From: Oribacterium asaccharolyticum ACB7
Lineage (GTDB): Bacteria; Bacillota; Clostridia; Lachnospirales; Lachnospiraceae
Length of the DNA: 64,000 nucleotides
Direction: 5' to 3'
Assembly: GCF_000238075.1 (NCBI RefSeq)
Contig: NZ_JH414504.1
Coordinates: 228,332-292,331 of the forward strand
Each line of letters starts with the position of its first letter. Position 1 is the first letter of the stretch. The translations under genes and the position numbers were made by a program. Shown piece by piece: positions 41,441-49,286 of the stretch. Under the pieces are notes generated by a model. The model saw only the letters and a list, made by a program, of their open reading frames with translations, had not been told where the DNA came from and made no database searches.

Positions 41441-42685
41441 ATGAAAAAATTAACGGTAAATGAATTGTTTGCAGGGATCGGAGCATTCCGAAAGGCATTA
41501 ATCAATCAAAATATCCCGCATGAAATTGTTGGGATAAGCGAGATAGACAAGTATGCGATTAAGTCATACGAAGCGATGTACGGAGAAACGAGGAACTACG
41601 GGGATATAAGCAAGATAGAACGACTGGACTATGCGGATCTATGGACTTATGGCTTTCCTTGTCAAGATATATCCTTGGCCGGAGATATGAAAGGTATAGT
41701 CAAGGGAGAGACGAGAAGCGGTCTGCTCCATGAGGTGGAAAGGCTTTTGGAAGTGGCGAAGGAAGAAGGTACGCTGCCTAAGTTCTTGATAATGGAGAAT
41801 GTGAAAAATCTTGTGTCAAAGAAGTTTATAGGGGATTTCCAAAGATGGATAGACAAGCTTTCTGACCTTGGTTATACGACTGAGTGGAAAGTGCTTATAG
41901 CTTCTGATTATGGGATTCCACAGAGAAGAGAACGAGTGTTTGCAGTATCTGTAAGAAAGGATAGGGGGGGGTACAGCTTCCCGGAACCTATGCCGCTTGA
42001 AAAGAAATTCAGAGATTTATTGGAGGAAGAAGTAGAGGAAAAGTATTTCCTAAAATCGGAAACATTTGAATATCTAAAAAGCCACTCTGAAGAGTGCAAA
42101 GGAAAAGGTTATGGGTTTCGGTTTTCTCCTGTCGTAAGAGATGAATGTGAGATTGCAAAAACAATTACTACAGAGATTGGAAAGATAAGAATGGATGATA
42201 ATTTCATTCAGGAAAAGACTTGTAAGCAAGTAGGGAAGCTTGTGGGGGACAAGTGGAAAACGCAACATGAACGATCGAGCCGTGTATGGGGAACTGATTC
42301 GCTTTGTCCAACTCTAACAACTTGTACCGGTGGGGGGCAAGAGGTAAAAATCATTGTTCCGGAAGCCACAAAGAAAGGCTATGCCGTAGCAGAAAAGGGC
42401 GATTCTATAGATATAGCCTATATCAATCAAAACAAGCGCAGGGCACGGGTTGACAAAGAACGGGCACACACGATAACCACTTCCCCGCAGATTGGAACGC
42501 TTACGAATCATGGCGTGCGGAAATTAACGCCTAGAGAGTGCTGGCGACTTATGGGATTTACTGATAGTGATTTTGATAAGGCACGGGCGGTTTGTAGTGA
42601 CACACAACTTTATAAGCAGGCAGGAAATAGTATTGTGGTAAATGTTCTTGAGGAGATACTAAAGAAACTTGTCCGAATTAATTGA
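41441..42685 (+). CDS. DNA (cytosine-5)-methyltransferase
   Basis: The 414-residue enzyme carries the C5-methyltransferase motifs in order: I FAGIGAFRKAL, IV GFPCQDISLAGD with the catalytic Cys, VI IMENVKNLV, VIII QRRERVFAV, and X QAGNSIVVNVL at the C-terminus. The target-recognition region lies at about 230-340. No restriction enzyme gene is next to it, so it most likely protects phage DNA from host restriction. A stem (AAAGGGG/CCCCTTT at 41393-41434, around a GGCGCC palindrome) covers the leader; it may affect expression. Confidence 0.9.
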   Translation: MKKLTVNELFAGIGAFRKALINQNIPHEIVGISEIDKYAIKSYEAMYGETRNYGDISKIERLDYADLWTYGFPCQDISLAGDMKGIVKGETRSGLLHEVERLLEVAKEEGTLPKFLIMENVKNLVSKKFIGDFQRWIDKLSDLGYTTEWKVLIASDYGIPQRRERVFAVSVRKDRGGYSFPEPMPLEKKFRDLLEEEVEEKYFLKSETFEYLKSHSEECKGKGYGFRFSPVVRDECEIAKTITTEIGKIRMDDNFIQEKTCKQVGKLVGDKWKTQHERSSRVWGTDSLCPTLTTCTGGGQEVKIIVPEATKKGYAVAEKGDSIDIAYINQNKRRARVDKERAHTITTSPQIGTLTNHGVRKLTPRECWRLMGFTDSDFDKARAVCSDTQLYKQAGNSIVVNVLEEILKKLVRIN

Positions 42686-42701
42686 TTGCGGAAGGAGAAA
42701 C

Positions 42702-42896
42702 ATGAGAAGTTTTCAAGAGTTCAAGTGGCTGTCAACGCCATTCACAGAGGAAGAAGCAAAGGCCGTGAAGAAGGCTTTTGAGCAAGTGTCTTTGAGAGAA
42801 CCGCTATTCATGGAGGACGAGTGGAAGTGGAGCAAAGAAAAGACTCTTGATTGGTGGAGAAGAAAAGAGGTGCAAGCCAATGAGAAACTACAATGA
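42702..42896 (+). CDS. Small phage protein, unknown
   Basis: A 64-residue product with tryptophan-rich end (EDEWKWSKEKTLDWWRRKE). The ATG 6 bases after GAAGGAG was chosen over in-frame codons inside the methyltransferase gene. The C-terminal part overlaps the next gene by 17 bases. No family recognised. Confidence 0.55.
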   Translation: MRSFQEFKWLSTPFTEEEAKAVKKAFEQVSLREPLFMEDEWKWSKEKTLDWWRRKEVQANEKLQ

Positions 42897-43128
42897 ATTT
42901 AAGGACTATTTGAAGCAGAGAACTGACACTTCGAACAACGACTTCCGCAGAAGATGCCTTGTTGAATGCTTGGATGACTATATGGATGAACTTTTAGACC
43001 GTAGAAACATCCACGAATCCGATAGCGAAGAGTACAGGAAGCTTGAAAAGCGAAGGGTAGAACTTAGTAAGCTGATTGAGGTTATAAGCGAGGAAAGGCG
43101 ACTGGCGAAGCTATACAAAATGCCTTGA
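42880..43128 (+). CDS. Small helical phage protein, unknown
   Basis: 82 residues, mostly helical and charged (RNYNEFKDYLKQRTDTSNND, VELSKLIEVISEERRLAKLY). Start at the ATG behind AGAGGTG. Unknown function. Confidence 0.5.
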   Translation: MRNYNEFKDYLKQRTDTSNNDFRRRCLVECLDDYMDELLDRRNIHESDSEEYRKLEKRRVELSKLIEVISEERRLAKLYKMP

Positions 43129-43156
43129 TAAAAACAAGGAATCGAGGTGGGGGTAA

Positions 43157-43390
43157 ATGAAAAAAAGAATGCGATATATTTGCGAAATGTGTGGAACTGG
43201 ATATTCCACAAAGGAAGAGGCAGAAGGATGTGAAGCATTACACGAGAAGAATGTAAAACTTACTAAGTTTGAGTATGTGTATGGCATGGTAATGCCTAAG
43301 TATGTGTATGTTGAAAATGCGGATGGAACAATTAAAGCGAGATATAACTTAATCGGAATCATGGATTCACGCAATACAGGCAAGAACTAA
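43157..43390 (+). CDS. Small protein with Cys2-CysHis zinc-finger-like motif (copy 1)
   Basis: The N-terminal MKKRMRYICEMCGTGYSTKE followed by CEALH forms a C-x2-C-x12-C-x3-H zinc-finger-like unit, then a basic strand-rich end. The same unit recurs in the next gene (CELCGTEYKDKKQAQACERGH), so the pair came from a duplication. Such small finger proteins are common in phage early regions and are thought to bind nucleic acid or regulators. Confidence 0.6.
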   Translation: MKKRMRYICEMCGTGYSTKEEAEGCEALHEKNVKLTKFEYVYGMVMPKYVYVENADGTIKARYNLIGIMDSRNTGKN

Positions 43391-43402
43391 AGAGGTGGAA
43401 GA

Positions 43403-43648
43403 ATGAAAAAAATAGAGACGTATCAATGCGAGCTATGCGGAACGGAATATAAAGACAAGAAACAAGCGCAAGCGTGTGAACGAGGACACAAGAAAAATCT
43501 TAGAGTAGCGGGAAAAGAATATAGCGAAAACGATAAATATGGATTTCCTGAATTTGTTACAGTGGCGAGTGAAGAACCTTCTCTTTCGGCCGTGTATCAA
43601 TATAGCAGACTGACGGATGAAAGTTTTTATGGGGGTAATCATGAATGA
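43403..43648 (+). CDS. Small protein with Cys2-CysHis zinc-finger-like motif (copy 2)
   Basis: An 81-residue paralogue of the previous gene: YQCELCGTEYKDKKQAQACE then RGH has the same C-x2-C-x12-C-x3-H spacing. The C-terminal halves differ. It overlaps the next gene by 8 bases. Binding partner unknown. Confidence 0.6.
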   Translation: MKKIETYQCELCGTEYKDKKQAQACERGHKKNLRVAGKEYSENDKYGFPEFVTVASEEPSLSAVYQYSRLTDESFYGGNHE

Positions 43649-44006
43649 GAATATAAAAGACCTTTTAAGATTGATAGAAGAACATCCCGATTTACCCGTT
43701 ATCCCTGTAGTGGGGCAAGATATAGTCGCTGACTGTACAGGCGAATGGGTGGCAAGTTTCGGGAAAGCGGAAGTAAAGAAGATGTGCATATACGGGGAAA
43801 ATGTGGTTTTTCGAGAGGATAAAAACGCCATTAAAACTGTAGAGGCACTAGAACTTGAAGGGCTGACCGAAGGACTAACGAGAGAGGAAAGCATAGAAAA
43901 GCTAACCGGGTATCTTGATGAACTAGACTGGTTGGAAGCAATCATAGTACACATAGAAACCCCGATAGTAAATATTCCGGATAATACGGAAAAGATTTAC
44001 GAGTAA
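43641..44006 (+). CDS. Phage protein of unknown function, 121 residues
   Basis: A mixed alpha/beta protein with an acidic middle (ALELEGLTEGLTREESIEKL). I recognise no family. The ATG behind GGGGGTAATC is preferred, since the upstream in-frame codons lie within the previous gene. About 110 bases without an evident gene follow. Confidence 0.5.
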   Translation: MNENIKDLLRLIEEHPDLPVIPVVGQDIVADCTGEWVASFGKAEVKKMCIYGENVVFREDKNAIKTVEALELEGLTEGLTREESIEKLTGYLDELDWLEAIIVHIETPIVNIPDNTEKIYE

Positions 44007-44118
44007 TAGAATGGAATGCTGATGAAATGAAAAGAGCAAAACTGCAGCAGGATTAGAAAATATTTAAACATCGATTCGAATTTTTACTTAGAATTTAACA
44101 AGTAAGAAAGGTGGAGAA

Positions 44119-44217
44119 ATGACACTTGATGATTATGCTTTATTGATTTCTCTATGCATCCTATTATCGGGGTTAGCGCTGTTGAGTTTTTGGTTTTTAA
44201 TCAATATCAGGAGGTGA
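44119..44217 (+). CDS. Tiny single-span membrane protein (32 residues)
   Basis: An ORF of 32 codons with a typical ribosome site (AAGGTGGAG) and a single long hydrophobic segment (ALLISLCILLSGLALLSFWF) ending in basic RR. The AGGAGG that ends it is also the ribosome site of the next gene. It is too short for family assignment, but shape and context fit small phage membrane proteins. Confidence 0.5.
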   Translation: MTLDDYALLISLCILLSGLALLSFWFLINIRR

Positions 44218-44219
44218 GC

Positions 44220-44666
44220 GTGACTAAAGAACAGCTCAAGAAGTATAGTCGAGAAAAAAGCAGTATTAAACTTCTTACAGATGAACTAGAACAGATGTGC
44301 GGAGAAACAGTCCATGACTACGGATACGACTATACGAAGGGATTCAAACATATCATCCATCTTGAGGGTTTCAATCAGAAACTCTACAATCAGAGACTTG
44401 CAAGACTATCTGAGATAAAAAAAAGAGTAGAAAAGACGGAAAGGTGGATTGAGTCCTTGGAGGATGACCGGCTTAGGTTTGTAATCCGCAGCAGGTATTC
44501 AGAGGATAGGTCATGGAAATGGATAGCAAAAAAACTTTCAAGTGTTTCAGAAGACTATGTGAGGATAATGATTCATGACAAATACTTTGAAAGGAATAAA
44601 AATAATTCGGAAAATTCGGTTTATTCGGAAAATTCGGATTACAATAACAATGGAGAAGTTGACTGA
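44220..44666 (+). CDS. ArpU/RinA-type phage late-gene transcriptional regulator
   Basis: The 148-residue protein begins at GTG, 6 bases after AGGAGG, with LKKYSREKSSIKLLTDELEQM, a helical middle, and a C-terminal sigma-like region (RFVIRSRYSEDRSWKWIAKK, SEDYVRIMIHDKYF) as in RinA/ArpU-type activators that switch on packaging genes. It is placed just before the packaging genes, where such regulators lie. The tail has a short repeat, four ATTCGG units (encoding NSENSVYSENSD), which may be slippage-prone. Confidence 0.7.
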   Translation: MTKEQLKKYSREKSSIKLLTDELEQMCGETVHDYGYDYTKGFKHIIHLEGFNQKLYNQRLARLSEIKKRVEKTERWIESLEDDRLRFVIRSRYSEDRSWKWIAKKLSSVSEDYVRIMIHDKYFERNKNNSENSVYSENSDYNNNGEVD

Positions 44667-44689
44667 ACAAACCTCCTTTATATCCATAT

Positions 44690-44730
44690 GGGGCCGTCCT
44701 TTGCAAACAAAAGGATGGCTCCAATTTTTA
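44690..44730 (+). terminator. Terminator between the early and late blocks
   Basis: GGGGCCGTCCTTT pairs with AAAGGATGGCTCC (G-T pairs included) across a short loop and is followed by AATTTTTA. It separates the regulator gene from the HNH gene. Confidence 0.72.
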
Positions 44731-44748
44731 TACCCGGAAGGAGGAGCC

Positions 44749-45138
44749 ATGAAAAAGCTATGCCCTATATGCGGTAAACTTCACAGCTTAGGAGAAACTT
44801 GTAAGCCGTATGTTCGTATGACGGATAAGCTGACAGAGCAGAGAAGGTTCAGAAACTCTACTGCATGGAAGAAGAAGCGAGAGGAGATTAAAGAAAGAGA
44901 CAAGTATCTATGTGTGTATTGTTTGCAGGTGGACAGAGTAATTACTAGAGACAGCTTAGAAGTTCATCACATAGTAAAGATATCTGCTAGTGAAGAAGGT
45001 AAGCTTAAGGATGAGAATCTTATTACACTTTGCAGATACCATCACGAGATGGCAGAGAAGAATATGATAAGTAAAGAGGAGTTATACAGCTTAGTTAACA
45101 AGGTGGAGCACGGTGAAGGGGTACCCCCCTGGGGTTGA
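44749..45138 (+). CDS. HNH endonuclease
   Basis: A 129-residue phage HNH nuclease. The N-terminus MKKLCPICGKLHSLGETC may bind zinc, and the HNH centre is CVYCLQ..LEVHHIVKI..ENLITLCRYHHEM (His-His, Asn and His). HNH proteins next to terminases help genome packaging in HK97-like phages. Start was set at the ATG behind GGAAGGAGG; upstream frames are overlapping coding DNA. Confidence 0.88.
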   Translation: MKKLCPICGKLHSLGETCKPYVRMTDKLTEQRRFRNSTAWKKKREEIKERDKYLCVYCLQVDRVITRDSLEVHHIVKISASEEGKLKDENLITLCRYHHEMAEKNMISKEELYSLVNKVEHGEGVPPWG

Positions 45139-45214
45139 CAATAATAAATTTATTAAAAATTAAGCACCGACGCCCCACCTTTCTTCACAACAATTATTAT
45201 TTCAGGGGGATTTT

Positions 45215-46264
45215 GTGGAACTACACAGTTTTAAAATAGATGATTTGATACCGTACGAAAAAAACCCGAGAAATAATGACCAGGCTGTTCAATATGTTGC
45301 GAACTCTATAAAAGAGTTTGGTTTTCAGGTGCCGATAGTAATAGATAAACACAATGTTATTGTAGCCGGGCATACACGTCTAAAAGCCGCAAAGCTTTTG
45401 AAAATGTCAGAAGTACCATGCATAAGAGCTGATAATCTTTCAGATGAGCAGGTAAAGGCATTTCGCATAGCAGATAACTCCGTATCTGAAATAGCTACTT
45501 GGAATGAGGACTTACTAAGGATTGAGTTAGAAGATATTAGTCTTAATGCTACAGATTTTGGTATTGAAGTTCCGGAAATTGAACTGGAACCGATAAAGAC
45601 AGAGATTAGCGAAGAGGGATATTTTGGTGATGAGAGGGAAAGAACAAATCGAGGGTATAATCTTGATTTACAAAGTAGATGCGATTTTACAAAAGACTAC
45701 TGGCAGATGCCAATAATTTATAATAATGATTTTGTTCCGGACGATTTGATAGGTTTTAACTATGCAAGAACATCGGAGCAAAAAGATCTTGGAATACATT
45801 TCTATTTAGATGATTATCAGTTTGAAAGGGTTTGGAACTGTCCGGAAAAGTATGTTGACATGTTCAAGGAGTACGATTGCATATTGAGCCCTGATTTTAG
45901 CCTGTATTCTGATATGCCACTAGCTATGAAAGTCTGGAATGTATATAGATCAAGACTTCTTGGAGCATATTACCAATCTAACGGGATACCGGTTATTCCT
46001 ACAATATCGTGGGCGGAAAAGGAAACTTTTGATTTTTGTTTTAAGGGAATCCCGAGAGAATCTATCTTATCCATCAGCACAATAGGAGTGAAGCAGAATA
46101 AGGACGCTATGAGGATTTGGTTAGAGGGTGTAAAAGAAATGTTGAAGGTACTTAATCCTAAAACAATCCTTATATACGGCGGAAAAATTCCTTTTGATTT
46201 TGGAGATAGAGAGACAATCTATTTTAATAATAAAGTTACTGAAAATTGGAAAATAAAGAGGTAA
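45215..46264 (+). CDS. ParB-like N-terminal domain fused to DUF4417
   Basis: Residues 1-90 form a ParB/Srx-like domain (IDDLIPYEKNPRNNDQAVQY, FQVPIVIDKHNVIVAGHTRL, KAAKLLKMSEVPCIRADNL) with the GHTRxxAA nucleotide-binding motif. From about 155 to the end is a DUF4417 domain (WQMPIIYNNDFVPDDLIGF, LSPDFSLYSDMPLAMKVWNV, GVKQNKDAMRIWLEGVKEML). In phages the ParB fold is more often fused to a methyltransferase; here it occupies the space before the terminase where a small regulator or nuclease is usual. It starts at GTG after AGGGGGA. Function unknown; a CTPase switch or nuclease controlling a DUF4417 activity is inferred. Confidence 0.78.
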   Translation: MELHSFKIDDLIPYEKNPRNNDQAVQYVANSIKEFGFQVPIVIDKHNVIVAGHTRLKAAKLLKMSEVPCIRADNLSDEQVKAFRIADNSVSEIATWNEDLLRIELEDISLNATDFGIEVPEIELEPIKTEISEEGYFGDERERTNRGYNLDLQSRCDFTKDYWQMPIIYNNDFVPDDLIGFNYARTSEQKDLGIHFYLDDYQFERVWNCPEKYVDMFKEYDCILSPDFSLYSDMPLAMKVWNVYRSRLLGAYYQSNGIPVIPTISWAEKETFDFCFKGIPRESILSISTIGVKQNKDAMRIWLEGVKEMLKVLNPKTILIYGGKIPFDFGDRETIYFNNKVTENWKIKR

Positions 46265-46265
46265 A

Positions 46266-46943
46266 ATGATGGGAGGGAGAGGTGCAGGAAGTTCGTTAAG
46301 GACTGTGCGCTTAGGTGGAGGTTCATCCGGAGCAAGCCAGTTTTCTAAGGGACTAGGGTTCCAAAATTATGATTCTTTAAAGGATGCGCTAGGAGTAAAA
46401 GGACGCCCGTTTAGTATTGAGGACAGTGCTGAAGGGGCTAATCCACACTATGATAATTCTCTAACGTATAAAGAATTTAACTTAAATTGCCAGAGGTGCG
46501 TTGTTGCTTATGAAGGAAGACGTAGAGGATATGATGTAACTGCTCAGCCTACTTATGAAGGTGATACCTTGAGTCACTCCTTCGCAGTAGGTGACAAGCA
46601 TTTTGGAAATTGGCAAGGGGCTTTTCAGAATATGAAGTCTGAGAATGTAAGTTCCAATAGTCCACAGATTGCAAGAAGAAAATTGGAAAAGAAAATGAGC
46701 TCCTATGGAGATGGTACTCGTGGAATTGTATCCGTCGTATGGAAAGATGGTAGTGCGGGACATGTCTTCAATGTTGAGCAGGTAAAAGGTAAGACCTTGT
46801 ATATAGATTCTCAAATAGGGGGTAAGTACGAAGCGACTAATTTATACAAAAACATTCAAACCGATAAGGTATTCTTTTTCAGAACAGATAATTTAAGATT
46901 TTCAGATAGAGCTAAAAAGTCAATTACTAAAGATAAATGGTAG
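46266..46943 (+). CDS. Stand-alone papain-fold (glutamine-deamidase type) toxin
   Basis: Residues about 70-205 match the papain-fold toxin 1 group (toxin glutamine deamidases of polymorphic toxins): NCQRCVVAYEGRRRGYDVTA (cysteine block, about 75-94), GDKHFGNWQGAF, VSVVWKDGSAGHVFNVEQ (His) and YIDSQIGGKY (Asp), a Cys-His-Asp order. The first 20 residues (GGRGAGSSLRTVRLGGGSSG) are the Gly/Ser-rich linker that in other phages joins such toxins to the MuF head protein. Here the toxin is a separate gene. It overlaps the presumed immunity gene closely (14-base gap between stop and ATG). Confidence 0.68.
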   Translation: MMGGRGAGSSLRTVRLGGGSSGASQFSKGLGFQNYDSLKDALGVKGRPFSIEDSAEGANPHYDNSLTYKEFNLNCQRCVVAYEGRRRGYDVTAQPTYEGDTLSHSFAVGDKHFGNWQGAFQNMKSENVSSNSPQIARRKLEKKMSSYGDGTRGIVSVVWKDGSAGHVFNVEQVKGKTLYIDSQIGGKYEATNLYKNIQTDKVFFFRTDNLRFSDRAKKSITKDKW

Positions 46944-46957
46944 AAGGAGGACGTAGA

Positions 46958-47206
46958 ATGATAAAGTACGAAGATGCTTTAGCTATTGCAAAAAGTGTTA
47001 AGACTCATTCGATAACAAAGTGCACTGAGTATACAGATGCGTATGTATTTGCAGAGACTTTCCCGGAAGGAGTCATACACGTAGGAGGGAATCACTCTCC
47101 AGTTGTGGTTTTGAAGGAGACAGGACAACCAATTTCTATGCCGGCTTATGTTATAGGTTACGGAGGGATTCTGGACGAGAAGTTTATAAAAGAGATTAAG
47201 CTTTAA
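46958..47206 (+). CDS. Putative immunity protein (Imm35/YrhB-like)
   Basis: An 82-residue protein with IKYEDALAIAKSVKTH, EYTDAYVFAETFPEG and GGNHSPVVVLKETGQPISMP. This layout (helix, aromatic strand, GN-x-P-hydrophobic-VxKxTG) is seen in the Imm35/YrhB small immunity-protein group and in other dedicated toxin partners. It starts 6 bases after AGGAGGA, directly after the toxin, and its own terminator isolates the pair from the terminase genes. Assignment is inference from order and pattern. Confidence 0.6.
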   Translation: MIKYEDALAIAKSVKTHSITKCTEYTDAYVFAETFPEGVIHVGGNHSPVVVLKETGQPISMPAYVIGYGGILDEKFIKEIKL

Positions 47207-47228
47207 GCATCCCCAGGGGTGCTTTTTT
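47205..47228 (+). terminator. Terminator after the toxin-immunity pair
   Basis: AAGCATCCC pairs with GGGTGCTT (one T-G pair) around a 2-4 base loop, followed by TTTTTT. The terminase gene starts immediately after it, so it must be read through or start at its own promoter. Confidence 0.72.
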
Positions 47229-47229
47229 G

Positions 47230-47607
47230 ATGGAGAATTATATGGGACAGAAACTTAATTTAGAGCAACAAGCAAAAGAAATACTTCGAATAGCGGAGGA
47301 AAGTGGAGTGCAATCTCACTTTTTTTTCCTTACAACATTTAAGAGATATCAAGTGCAACTTAGTATTTTGAGTGACTTGGAGAACACCATAAAAGACGAT
47401 GGTTCTTTGGTGACGAAAGAGTATGTAAAAGGACGGGAAAATGTTTACACGCATCCTGCAGTTTCAGAGTACAATCGAACAACTGACTCAGCAAACAGAA
47501 CAGTACAAACCCTTATGAAGATTATTAAGGACTTAGGAAAAGAGCAGGATGATGAAGAGGAAGAAGACCCACTTATGAAGTTGTTAAATGGTGGTGATAA
47601 TGAATGA
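47230..47607 (+). CDS. P27-family phage terminase small subunit
   Basis: A 125-residue protein of the P27 (Terminase_4) type: EILRIAEESGVQSHFFFLTT, RYQVQLSILSDLENTIKDDG and VYTHPAVSEYNRTTDSANRT, followed by an acidic end. It recognises the packaging start on phage DNA and positions the large subunit, encoded with a 4-base overlap. Confidence 0.83.
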   Translation: MENYMGQKLNLEQQAKEILRIAEESGVQSHFFFLTTFKRYQVQLSILSDLENTIKDDGSLVTKEYVKGRENVYTHPAVSEYNRTTDSANRTVQTLMKIIKDLGKEQDDEEEEDPLMKLLNGGDNE

Positions 47608-49277
47608 TAGAAAACAAAGCGTATCTGTACTGCAAGAAGGCAGTCAAAGAGAACACTACCCCTAAGTTTGTGAAGCTCCAGATGAAGGACTTCATGCGAA
47701 TATGCGAAGGGAAAGATAAGAAGTATAAAATTAGTGAAAAGAAGCTAAAACAACTGAGCAGACTTCTGAAACTCCTAAATATGCCAAAAGGTCTAAAAGC
47801 CGGGCAGTCTCTGTACGAATGTACTTGTGGCTACCAATGGCTTTTTTATATTGCGATTTTTTGCGTTGTTTACCGTGAGAATGAGGAGAAAAGGCGATAT
47901 GAAACCGGGCTTTTGGAGATATGTCGTAAGAATTTTAAGACTTACACGGTGGCAACAATCTTTATTTTGTTGCTTCTCACTGAACCGCAGTTTTCAAAAT
48001 TCTTTAGCGTGGCACCGGATGGTAGCTTATCAAGAGAGATAAGGGAGGCTATATCGGAGACTGTACGTTCTTCTCCCCAAGTGTACATCTATAAAGGCGT
48101 GAAGCGATTCAAGCTTTTGCGAGATTATATCAGCTTTAAGCCTTTTAGCTCGGTTTATACACCTCTTTCCTTTTCCACAAGCAGAATGGATGGGCGTCTG
48201 CCTAATGCTTTCTGTGCGGATGAGGTGGGAGCTCTGCCTACAATCTATCCTTTGGAGGCTATGCGTTCTGGTCAACTAAATATCTTGAACAAGTTGGGAT
48301 TTGTTATCTCTACGAAGTACCCGACAATAGATAATCCATTTGAGGAGGAGGTTAGCTATTCTAAGAAAGTTCTAAATGGACTTGTTGAGGACGAAACATG
48401 GTTTTCACTCCTGTATGAACCGGACAATACGAAGGAATGGGAAACAAATGACTTAATTCTAAAGCAAGCGAATCCGGTAGCCCTGGAAATTCCTGAGATA
48501 TGGGAGGATTTGCTTAAAAAGCGCACAAGGGCAATAGCAACGGCAAAGGCAAGAGAAAATTTCGTTACTAAGCATTGCAATATCATTTACCAAGGGGTAG
48601 GGACGGAAAGTTATATAGATGTTAAAGATGTGCAAGCTTGCAGGGTGGAATCTATTGATTGGACCGGTAAAGAGGTCTATTTAGGACTGGATTTATCAGA
48701 ATCAAATGATAATACATCTGTTTCTATGGTTGCGATAGATAACGAGACAATTTCTGCTAAGTCATTCGCCTTCATTCCGGAAGAACGGATAGAGGAGAAG
48801 GCGGCAGCGGAGCGTGTGGACTATCGAAATCTGTGTAAAACAGAGCATGTCTTTACTTGTGGAGACAGGGTAATAGATTACACCTTCATAGAGGACTTTA
48901 TCCTATCTCTTGAAGAGAAATACGGCGTGACAGTAATGGAAGTGGGTTTCGACCGGTGGAATGCCCTGTCTACAGCACAAAAGTTGGAAAAAGAAGGATT
49001 TCAGATGATAGAGCTTAAGCAGCATTCATCGGTTTTACACCCGGCAACTAAGTTCTTGAAAGAGAAAATTTTGAAAAAGGAATTTGCTTATGAGAGTAAT
49101 CCGCTTTTGGAGATTAACTTTCAGAATGCTAAGTGTGTTTATGACACAAACAAAAATCAATATGTAAACAAGAAAAAGTCAAACGGCAAGGTAGATATGG
49201 TGGTTTCCCTTATCAATGCCGTATGCCTATTGCAAAGAAGCGACACAGGCAATGACTTTGTAGCACAGGTTATTTAG
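47604..49277 (+). CDS. Phage terminase large subunit
   Basis: The packaging motor ATPase and nuclease. The 557-residue chain has the Terminase_1 layout. The presumed Walker A is ICRKNFKTYTVAT (about 106-118), where most relatives have RKNGKT, so Gly is replaced by Phe. Walker B/DE box is FCADEVGAL. The RuvC-like nuclease has GLDLSESNDNTSV (first Asp), GFDRWNAL, and KVDMVVSLINAVCLL at the end. P27-type TerS precedes it. Despite the altered Walker A the neighbouring genes are intact, so the motor is probably active. Confidence 0.92.
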   Translation: MIENKAYLYCKKAVKENTTPKFVKLQMKDFMRICEGKDKKYKISEKKLKQLSRLLKLLNMPKGLKAGQSLYECTCGYQWLFYIAIFCVVYRENEEKRRYETGLLEICRKNFKTYTVATIFILLLLTEPQFSKFFSVAPDGSLSREIREAISETVRSSPQVYIYKGVKRFKLLRDYISFKPFSSVYTPLSFSTSRMDGRLPNAFCADEVGALPTIYPLEAMRSGQLNILNKLGFVISTKYPTIDNPFEEEVSYSKKVLNGLVEDETWFSLLYEPDNTKEWETNDLILKQANPVALEIPEIWEDLLKKRTRAIATAKARENFVTKHCNIIYQGVGTESYIDVKDVQACRVESIDWTGKEVYLGLDLSESNDNTSVSMVAIDNETISAKSFAFIPEERIEEKAAAERVDYRNLCKTEHVFTCGDRVIDYTFIEDFILSLEEKYGVTVMEVGFDRWNALSTAQKLEKEGFQMIELKQHSSVLHPATKFLKEKILKKEFAYESNPLLEINFQNAKCVYDTNKNQYVNKKKSNGKVDMVVSLINAVCLLQRSDTGNDFVAQVI

Positions 49278-49286
49278 GAGGGTGGT

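Noticed and set aside
43981..44118. Possible promoter or small gene in the gap before the tiny membrane ORF
   Set aside because: AT-rich bases without a paired -35/-10 or an ORF with a ribosome site.
44600..44645. ATTCGG short repeat as a regulatory element
   Set aside because: It lies in the coding end of the ArpU-type gene and is read as a repeated peptide (NSENSVYSENSD); nothing beyond slippage is suggested.
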